5,397 nucleotides of DNA, from contig JAUWZB010000063.1 of the NCBI GenBank assembly GCA_030615555.1, forward strand, positions 1 through 5,397, written 5' to 3'. Below are positions 1-4,504 of the stretch, piece after piece (the first letter of the stretch is position 1; every line of letters starts with the position of its first letter). Both the position numbers and the translations under genes were made by a program. Origin of the DNA: Dehalococcoidales bacterium. GTDB taxonomy: Bacteria; Chloroflexota; Dehalococcoidia; E44-bin15. The notes beneath the pieces were generated by a model. It worked only from the letters and a program-made list of their open reading frames with translations. It made no database searches and was not told the origin of the DNA.

Positions 1-927
1 CCCGCTACAGGGATGATCGATGGCGAGGAACTACCGCTCACCGGTAAGTATCTCCTGCCTAATAGCTATGTTGATGTAAATCAGCAGACTGGCGAGCCTG
101 TGGTAGCCTTCGAATGGGACGAGGACGGGGCCAGGCTTTTCTCCCAGATCACCGGGCGACTTTACATAAATCGTGAGCCCCTGGGCATCTTCCTCGATAA
201 CGAGCTTATCTCAGCACCGGCAGTCCAGTCTCAGATCGCCGCGAGAGGCATTATCGAGGGCTTGACCTTTGAGGAAGCAAGAATGCTAGCCAGCCAGCTG
301 AATGGCGGAGCGCTGCCTCTTCCCCTTGGACACTGGGAGGGGGACAACTTCTACTCCGAGCCGGCGGTAAGCCAGAGCGTCGATGCTACCCTTGGTGCCG
401 ACTCCCTCCGTAAGAGCCTCATCGCCGGGATAATCGGTCTGGCGCTGGTGCTCCTGTTCATGATCTTTTACTATCGCCTCCCCGGCGCGTTGGCATGCGC
501 TGCTTTGCTTATTTATGGCGCTATCATGCTCACCATTTTCAAGCTGGTTCCCGTTACCCTGACCCTGGCACACATCGCGGCATTGATCCTCTCCATAGGG
601 ATAGCCATTGATGCCAATATCCTCATCTTCGAGAGGCTGAAGGAAGAGTTAAGGTCCGGAAAGACCATGGGGGCTGCTATTGAGGCAGGCTTTAACCGTG
701 CCTGGCCCGCGATTCGCGATAGCAATTTCTCCACTCTTATTATCTGCATCATCCTCTTCTGGTTTGGGAGCAGAATTGTGGCCGCTCCCCTGGTGATGGG
801 CTTTGCCCTGACCCTGGGCATCGGAGTTGCTGTAAGTATGTTCACGGCAATCGTGATTACCAGAAGTTTTCTGCGCACTATGGTGTTCACCCCGCTGGCA
901 AGAAGGATATCGCTATTTCGACCATGA
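1..927 (+). CDS. secD: Protein translocase subunit SecD, C-terminal part (5' end outside window)
   Basis: SecD works with SecF in the inner membrane, using the proton motive force to help the SecYEG/SecA translocon release and pull exported proteins. The reading frame is open from base 1 (first codons Pro-Ala-Thr-Gly), so the ATG at 13 is internal and not a start; 308 codons are present. Counting from that ATG as residue 1, the end of the periplasmic P1 region is at about 1-105, including LDNELISAPAV and the GALPLPL stretch before the membrane domain. Five membrane segments follow at about 135-155, 158-178, 184-206, 238-254 and 257-285. The SecD signature GIAIDANILIFERLKEE lies at about 196-212, and LGADSLRKSL precedes the first of these segments. 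The linker between GALPLPL and LGADS is about 21 residues, longer than the roughly 11 I recall as typical. SecF follows 96 bases downstream. Only the N-terminal membrane segment and most of P1 are missing. Confidence 0.96.
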   Translation, partial: PATGMIDGEELPLTGKYLLPNSYVDVNQQTGEPVVAFEWDEDGARLFSQITGRLYINREPLGIFLDNELISAPAVQSQIAARGIIEGLTFEEARMLASQLNGGALPLPLGHWEGDNFYSEPAVSQSVDATLGADSLRKSLIAGIIGLALVLLFMIFYYRLPGALACAALLIYGAIMLTIFKLVPVTLTLAHIAALILSIGIAIDANILIFERLKEELRSGKTMGAAIEAGFNRAWPAIRDSNFSTLIICIILFWFGSRIVAAPLVMGFALTLGIGVAVSMFTAIVITRSFLRTMVFTPLARRISLFRP

Positions 928-931
928 GAGC

Positions 932-1009
932 TTTTCAAACTTTACGAAGCGTGTTTTATACAGGGGCTTTCTCAAAAGAGAAGCTGAGTTTTCAGAGCTT
1001 TACGAGGCG
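932..1009 (+). repeat. Degenerate direct repeat in the secD-secF gap
   Basis: Bases 932-951 (TTTTCAAACTTTACGAAGCG) recur in altered form at 989-1009. The second copy has A-to-G changes at two places and one inserted G, so 18 of 21 aligned columns match. The copies lie 57 bases apart and flank a weak hairpin at 966-984. The second copy ends 14 bases before the secF start. The origin is not clear: a local duplication or a paired binding site are both possible. Confidence 0.5.
966..984 (+). other. Weak hairpin between secD and secF
   Basis: GCTTTCTC and GAGAAGC can pair in a 7-base-pair stem with one bulged T (970) around an AAAA loop (974-977). No T-run follows, so it is not an intrinsic terminator. 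It could affect mRNA processing or the relative yield of SecD and SecF, but the stem is short and may be chance. Confidence 0.25.
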
Positions 1010-1023
1010 CTTTAGGACGAAAA

Positions 1024-1953
1024 ATGATTAATTTCGTCGGCAGGAGAAAGTGGTATTTCCGCATCTCGGGGATCATCATCCTCATCGGGGTCATCTCCCT
1101 GATCGCCTTTGGCCTCAACAGGGGGATCGAGTTCACCGGCGGCTCGATGATGACCATAAGCTTCGAGCAAGAGGTGGCGCAGGAGGCGCTTCGGGAGGAG
1201 ATGGTGAACCTGGGGCATGATGACGCCATCATTCAAAAAACCGGGGAGGGCGATTTTATCATCCGCACCACACTGCTGTCAGACGAAGATGTGGCTGAGA
1301 TAAAGGACGCCCTGAAGGATAGGCTCGGTGAAGAGCCGACCATTGATGTAGACTATGAGGTCTCCCCCACCATCGGCAGTGAGATTGAGCGGCATGCCTC
1401 GCTCGCCGTTTTCGCTGCTGCCATTGGCATCCTACTCTACATTACCTGGGCCTTTCGCCGGGTGCTGAAACCATTCCACTTCGGCGTCTGCGCCATCGTG
1501 GCTTTAGTCCACGATGTGCTCATTGTGCTCGGCATCTTCTCCCTGCTGGGCGTGTTCCTCGATATAGAGATCAACGCCATGTTCATCACCGGCGTGCTCA
1601 CCGTGATCGGCTATAGCGTGAATGACACTATCGTGGTCTTCGACCGCATCCGGGAGAACATGGCCAAGAGCACCGGGAGCCCTCTGGAGACCACGGTCAA
1701 CCACAGCATTATGGAGACCATAGGGCGCTCCCTCAACACCAGCCTAACCACCCTGTTTGTCCTGCTGGCCCTGTTCCTCTTGGGCGGGGCCACCATCCAC
1801 AACTTCGTGCTCGTCCTGTTGATCGGCGTGATCATCGGCACCTACAGCTCCATCTGCATTGCCAGCCAATTGCTCATCGTCTGGGAGAGTGGTGAGCTTG
1901 GCAGGTTTTTCAGGCGCATCATTCCCAGGCGAGTGCCCGCCAGAGGGGGATAA
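1024..1953 (+). CDS. secF: Protein translocase subunit SecF
   Basis: SecF is the partner of SecD in the membrane complex that uses the proton gradient to complete protein export. At 309 residues it has the usual length of a stand-alone SecF. Membrane segment 1 lies at about 13-31, followed by the GIEFTGG motif (34-40; family consensus has Asp where Glu36 stands). A periplasmic domain spans about 41-123. Five further hydrophobic segments lie at about 127-143, 152-176, 184-206, 237-254 and 259-286. The family signature GYSVNDTIVVFDRIRE (196-211) and the ALVHD segment with Asp164 are clear. The chosen ATG has an AGGA six bases upstream (1014-1017), a modest ribosome binding site. It follows secD by 96 bases, and its stop directly abuts the start of the CDF gene. 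The C-terminus (RRIIPRRVPARGG) is basic and probably cytoplasmic. Confidence 0.97.
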   Translation: MINFVGRRKWYFRISGIIILIGVISLIAFGLNRGIEFTGGSMMTISFEQEVAQEALREEMVNLGHDDAIIQKTGEGDFIIRTTLLSDEDVAEIKDALKDRLGEEPTIDVDYEVSPTIGSEIERHASLAVFAAAIGILLYITWAFRRVLKPFHFGVCAIVALVHDVLIVLGIFSLLGVFLDIEINAMFITGVLTVIGYSVNDTIVVFDRIRENMAKSTGSPLETTVNHSIMETIGRSLNTSLTTLFVLLALFLLGGATIHNFVLVLLIGVIIGTYSSICIASQLLIVWESGELGRFFRRIIPRRVPARGG

Positions 1954-2892
1954 ATGTTCCAAACCAAGACCAGTGCCGCCGGGCTTTCTGTCCTTTCCAA
2001 CACCCTGTTGATCCTGCTTAAGGTAGTGGCTGGCATCCTCAGTGGCAGTATCAGCATCATCGCTGAGGCAATCCACAGTGGCATCGACTTCGTGGCTGCG
2101 GGCATCGCCTTCATCAGCTTGCGGATTGCCGGTAAGCCAGCGGATAGGGAGCACCCCTTTGGCCACGGCAAGGTGGAGAATGTCAGTGGCACCATAGAGG
2201 CGGGCCTGATCTTTGTCGCTGCTGCCTTCATCATTTACGAGGCGATACAAAGGATCATTACGGGAGCAGTGATCGAATATGGCTGGTGGCTAAGTATCGG
2301 GATCGCGGTGATGGCGGTCTCTGTAGTGGTGAACATCCTTGTCTCCCGTCACCTGCTACGCATCGCCAGGAAAACGGATTCGATAGCGCTGGAGGCCGAT
2401 GCCCGCCATCTCACCACTGATGTCTATACCTCGCTGGGGGTATTAGCCGGGCTGATCGTGGTGCGCATCACCGGGTTCAATATTCTCGACCCCATTATTG
2501 CTATCGGCGTGGCTCTCTTTATCGTGAAAACGGCATATAATGTGACGAGGAGAGCCTTCCCACCCCTCATCGATGTCAAGCTTCCCGAGGATGAAGAGGT
2601 TCTGATAGCATCCTGCATCAATGAGCACTTTGGAATGCTGGTGGGCTTTCACGAGCTGCGCACCCGAAAGGCGGGCAGCGAGCGCTACATCGAGCTGCAT
2701 ATGGTAGTGGCCAGAAGTACCAGCGTAGAAAAGGCACACAAGCTATGCGACCACCTGGAGGAGGACATTAAGTCAAAGCTTGCCAATGCCCGCGTGACAA
2801 TCCATGTTGAGCCCTGCGAGACGGAGTGTGAGGATTGCCCCAGTCCCTGCCCCCAGTACCGGAAAAGGCGAGGACCTCAGGACAGCTTGTGA
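1954..2892 (+). CDS. Cation diffusion facilitator family transporter (probable zinc/divalent cation exporter)
   Basis: CDF proteins are dimeric inner-membrane antiporters that export Zn2+ or related divalent cations in exchange for protons. The 312-residue length is normal. Hydrophobic segments lie at about 10-32, 33-56, 80-96, 112-132, 155-171 and 177-194, giving the six-segment CDF layout. The transport site reads as HxxxD in segment 2 (His41, Asp45) and HxxxD in segment 5 (His152, Asp156), the HD-HD set that family knowledge associates with zinc preference. HPFGHGKVENV (67-77) matches the cytoplasmic loop conserved in YiiP-like members. The cytoplasmic dimerisation domain spans about 205-287 and carries conserved ELHMVV. 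An unusual tail follows with Cys288, Cys292, Cys295 and Cys299. The ATG comes immediately after the secF TAA, with GAGGGGGA just upstream, so translation is probably coupled to secF. Its last 16 bases overlap the converging deacetylase gene. The metal is inferred, not shown. Confidence 0.93.
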   Translation: MFQTKTSAAGLSVLSNTLLILLKVVAGILSGSISIIAEAIHSGIDFVAAGIAFISLRIAGKPADREHPFGHGKVENVSGTIEAGLIFVAAAFIIYEAIQRIITGAVIEYGWWLSIGIAVMAVSVVVNILVSRHLLRIARKTDSIALEADARHLTTDVYTSLGVLAGLIVVRITGFNILDPIIAIGVALFIVKTAYNVTRRAFPPLIDVKLPEDEEVLIASCINEHFGMLVGFHELRTRKAGSERYIELHMVVARSTSVEKAHKLCDHLEEDIKSKLANARVTIHVEPCETECEDCPSPCPQYRKRRGPQDSL

Positions 2893-3911
2893 GTCTCCTT
2901 TATCTCCTGAAGAAGGGCCTCAATAGATGGGGCCCCCCTTGCTCCAAGAGGCTCGCCTAAGGGATCGACGATCTCAGGGCTGCCGAGGAGCACATCCAGG
3001 GTTGCCCTTATCGATGAGGCCAGCGCCTCAAGATGATAGCCTCCCTCCAAAGTGAAGATGAGTCGCCCAGCGCAAAGCTCATCGGCCAGCCCTTTTATGA
3101 TGCGCACCAGCTTCGCGAAGCCAGCGACGCTTAGTTGCATCAGTGATATCTGGTCAGCCCAGTGGGAGTCATAGCCTGCGGAGACCAGGATGAGCTGAGG
3201 GCGAAAGCGCCTCGCCACCGGAACGAGAACCTCATCATACACCCGCAGGTATTCCTCATCGCCACACCAGGCAGGCAGGGGAACATTCACCGTGGCCCCC
3301 TCACCCTCCCCAGCCCCGATCTCATCGACACGACCGCTCCCGGGATAAAAGGGATACTGGTGGCTGGAGAAGTAGAGAACGTGGGGGTCACCATAAAAGG
3401 TGTCCTGGGTTCCATTGCCATGATGGACATCGAAGTCAGCGATCAAGACGCGCTCCAGCTGGTAGCTAGCTATCGCATGGTGGGCTGCGATGGCAACATT
3501 GTTGAACAGGCAGAACCCCATGGCCTCCCAGCGCAGGGCGTGATGCCCCGGGGGTCTGACCAGGGCGAAGGCGCTTGCCACCTCCCCAGCCATCACCGCA
3601 TCAACAGCCTTGATGAGGCCACCGGCGGCGTGAAGCGCCACATTATAGGAGGCTGGCGAGACCACGGTATCGGGGTCGAGCGCGCCGCCGCCCCTCTGGG
3701 CGAAGGACTCCACATAAGAGATGTAACCCGGGGAATGCACTGTCGATAGTTCCTCCACAGTGGCAGCGCGGGGACGAATTGGGGCAAGCTGCCCCATCAC
3801 CCCGGTCTCCTCCAGGTGCCCCACGACCCTCACCAGCCGTGACGCGATCTCCACATGCGGCCCGGTATCGTGCTCCAGGTAAATAGGGTCATATACCAAT
3901 CCTACGCTCAC
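2877..3911 (-). CDS. Histone deacetylase family protein (class II/AcuC-like zinc deacetylase)
   Basis: This is a zinc-dependent amidohydrolase of the arginase/deacetylase fold, which removes acetyl groups from lysines of proteins or from small acetylated amines. The 344-residue length fits a single catalytic domain, with no signal peptide, so it should be cytoplasmic. Motifs in order are RPPGHHA (119-125) with the catalytic His pair 123-124, FNNVAIAA (136-143), DFDVHHGNGTQD (159-170) supplying zinc ligands Asp161 and His163, SSHQYPFYPGSG (182-193), SAGYDSHWAD (244-253) supplying zinc ligand Asp248, and LEGGYH (288-293) with the transition-state Tyr292. All expected catalytic residues are present. 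The start is GTG at 3911, supported by AGGAGG (complement of 3916-3921) four bases upstream. It diverges from the DUF3467-like gene and overlaps the CDF gene tail by 16 bases. The substrate cannot be told: no acetyl-CoA synthetase, acetyltransferase or polyamine gene is next to it. Confidence 0.95.
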   Translation of the reverse strand: MSVGLVYDPIYLEHDTGPHVEIASRLVRVVGHLEETGVMGQLAPIRPRAATVEELSTVHSPGYISYVESFAQRGGGALDPDTVVSPASYNVALHAAGGLIKAVDAVMAGEVASAFALVRPPGHHALRWEAMGFCLFNNVAIAAHHAIASYQLERVLIADFDVHHGNGTQDTFYGDPHVLYFSSHQYPFYPGSGRVDEIGAGEGEGATVNVPLPAWCGDEEYLRVYDEVLVPVARRFRPQLILVSAGYDSHWADQISLMQLSVAGFAKLVRIIKGLADELCAGRLIFTLEGGYHLEALASSIRATLDVLLGSPEIVDPLGEPLGARGAPSIEALLQEIKETHKLS

Positions 3912-3915
3912 GATC

Positions 3916-3921
3916 CCTCCT
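3916..3921 (-). promoter_or_regulatory. Ribosome binding site supporting the GTG start of the deacetylase
   Basis: On the minus strand AGGAGG lies four bases before the GTG at 3911-3909, inside AAAAAAGGAGGGATC. No ATG or other initiation codon lies close by in a better position, so this site decides the non-ATG start. Confidence 0.7.
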
Positions 3922-3945
3922 TTTTTCGTCCTTACCTAAACACTT

Positions 3946-3990
3946 CCTTTAAAGATACGCCTTATATAAAGATATACCTTATATAATACC
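3946..3990. repeat. AT-rich tandem repeat, 17-base period, in the divergent intergenic region
   Basis: CCTTATATAAAGATATA (3960-3976) is followed directly by CCTTATATAATACC (3977-3990). It is preceded by CCTTTAAAGATACG (3946-3959), which fits the same unit with a three-base deletion. Comparing 3951-3969 with 3968-3986 gives 17 of 19 identical bases at an offset of 17. The repeats sit between two divergent genes and include the -10-like hexamer proposed for the deacetylase, so an operator role is plausible. AT-rich simple sequence by chance is the alternative. Confidence 0.55.
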
Positions 3991-4007
3991 AAATGTTATA
4001 ATATCAA
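3978..4007 (-). promoter_or_regulatory. Candidate sigma-70-type promoter for the deacetylase gene
   Basis: On the minus strand TTGATA (complement of 4002-4007; five of six matches to TTGACA) is followed after 18 bases by TATAAG (complement of 3978-3983; five of six matches to TATAAT). Transcription would begin near 3971, giving a leader of about 60 bases that runs through the tandem repeats. This rests on consensus match only. Confidence 0.45.
3994..4002 (+). promoter_or_regulatory. Candidate extended -10 promoter, upstream option for the DUF3467-like gene
   Basis: TGTTATAAT is a perfect extended -10 element (TGnTATAAT). No convincing -35 lies 16-18 bases upstream, which extended -10 promoters tolerate. 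Its -10 hexamer shares base 4002 with the -35-like hexamer proposed for the opposite-strand deacetylase gene, so use of the two could interfere. Confidence 0.4.
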
Positions 4008-4033
4008 ACCCTGCTCCTTCGAGCAATTGCGGA

Positions 4034-4062
4034 TTGCCCCCTGAATGCCGCTATGCTATACT
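4034..4062 (+). promoter_or_regulatory. Candidate proximal promoter for the DUF3467-like gene
   Basis: TTGCCC (4034-4039, four of six matches) is followed by exactly 17 bases and TATACT (4057-4062, five of six), the latter preceded by TGC so that it is also an extended -10. Transcription would start near 4069, leaving about 17 bases before the ATG at 4086, enough for the strong ribosome binding site. This would exclude the earlier in-frame ATG at 4053 from the message. Confidence 0.45.
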
Positions 4063-4074
4063 CCTCAAAGAGAC

Positions 4075-4080
4075 AGGAGG
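4075..4080 (+). promoter_or_regulatory. Strong ribosome binding site deciding the start at 4086
   Basis: AGGAGG lies five bases before ATG 4086. The in-frame ATG at 4053 has no purine-rich site in front of it, and the extra residues it would add (MLYSSKRQEEN) encode this ribosome binding site, so 4086 is the better start. Confidence 0.75.
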
Positions 4081-4085
4081 AGAAT

Positions 4086-4403
4086 ATGCCTGAAGAGAAA
4101 GAGATCCCCGAATTTTACTCAGACCAATTCATGATTAGCGGAGGGCCCTACGGGATGGTGATTAACCTCAGGAAAAGCCCTCCTGAACCAGGCCCGGGGA
4201 AAGTGCCCGAAACAGTGGCCAGGGTTTGGATGAGCTATGAGCATGTTAAGACGATGACCTTCGTTCTTTGCCGCCAGATCAAAAAGATAGAGAAAGAGGC
4301 AGGGATTTCTTACCCGGTCTCCACAAAGGTCCTTTCCGACCTCAGCATTGGAATGGAAGATTGGGAGACATTTTGGAAGTCGCCCCCTGAATTTCGGGGG
4401 TAG
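4086..4403 (+). CDS. Small DUF3467-like protein of unknown function
   Basis: The product is 105 residues from the ATG at 4086. It is soluble-looking, with no signal peptide or membrane segment. It resembles DUF3467 proteins: a start like EIPEFYSDQFMI (about 6-17), then PYGMVINL (about 21-28), a proline-rich loop (PPEPGPGKVPE) and VARVWMSYEHVKTMTFVLCRQIKKIEKE (44 onward), in which an R-x-x-M-S-x-x-H-x-K pattern leads into a helix. The family has no established function that I know of, and family membership here is from recalled resemblance. The tail ends with EDWETFWKSPPEFRG. It has its own strong ribosome binding site and promoter candidates, diverges from the deacetylase gene and is followed by terminator-like hairpins. 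It therefore looks like a single-gene transcript. A longer form from 4053 (116 residues) is less likely. Confidence 0.8.
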   Translation: MPEEKEIPEFYSDQFMISGGPYGMVINLRKSPPEPGPGKVPETVARVWMSYEHVKTMTFVLCRQIKKIEKEAGISYPVSTKVLSDLSIGMEDWETFWKSPPEFRG

Positions 4404-4412
4404 CAGCTTTTT
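4382..4412 (+). terminator. Possible terminator overlapping the DUF3467-like stop codon
   Basis: CCCCC (4383-4387) pairs with GGGGG (4396-4400) around an eight-base loop; a G-T wobble at 4382/4401 can extend the stem. The stem covers the last codons of the gene. A five-T run (4408-4412) follows, but seven bases after the stem, so it is a poor fit to a standard intrinsic terminator. Confidence 0.35.
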
Positions 4413-4439
4413 CGTACTAAAAGATGCGTTATCTTCCCA

Positions 4440-4467
4440 GCCTCAACTCGGGGAGAGGCGCGTTTTT
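4440..4467 (+). terminator. Candidate intrinsic terminator between the DUF3467-like gene and nurA
   Basis: GCCTC (4440-4444) pairs with GAGGC (4455-4459) around a ten-base loop, followed by GCG and a five-T run (4463-4467). Position and orientation suit termination of the DUF3467-like message before nurA. The short stem and wide loop keep confidence moderate. Confidence 0.45.
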
Positions 4468-4504
4468 ATAAAAAATCGTTTGAGAAAGGGCGAAAAAGGC
4501 TAAA

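Noticed and set aside
13..15. ATG at 13 as the secD start
   Set aside because: The frame is open to base 1 and the encoded protein begins in the middle of the SecD P1 domain, so the gene enters from the left edge.
513..938. 141-codon minus-strand open frame over the secD end
   Set aside because: It is antisense to the conserved SecD membrane domain and has no domain signal of its own.
1744..2250. 168-codon minus-strand open frame across the secF-CDF junction
   Set aside because: It is antisense to two well-recognised membrane protein genes, and its low-complexity, Asp/Glu/Gln/His-rich composition is typical of the antisense of hydrophobic coding sequence.
2913..2940. GC-rich hairpin (GGGCC/GGCCC) just past the CDF stop as a terminator
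   Set aside because: No T-run follows on the plus strand (only TTG), and the bases are coding sequence of the deacetylase C-terminus.
3162..3749. 195-codon plus-strand open frame inside the deacetylase gene
   Set aside because: It is antisense to a gene with a full set of conserved catalytic motifs, shows no recognisable domain and has no ribosome binding site; a shadow frame.
4053..4085. Earlier ATG for the DUF3467-like gene
   Set aside because: It lacks a ribosome binding site, the added residues span the strong AGGAGG used by ATG 4086, and the best proximal promoter would start transcription after it.
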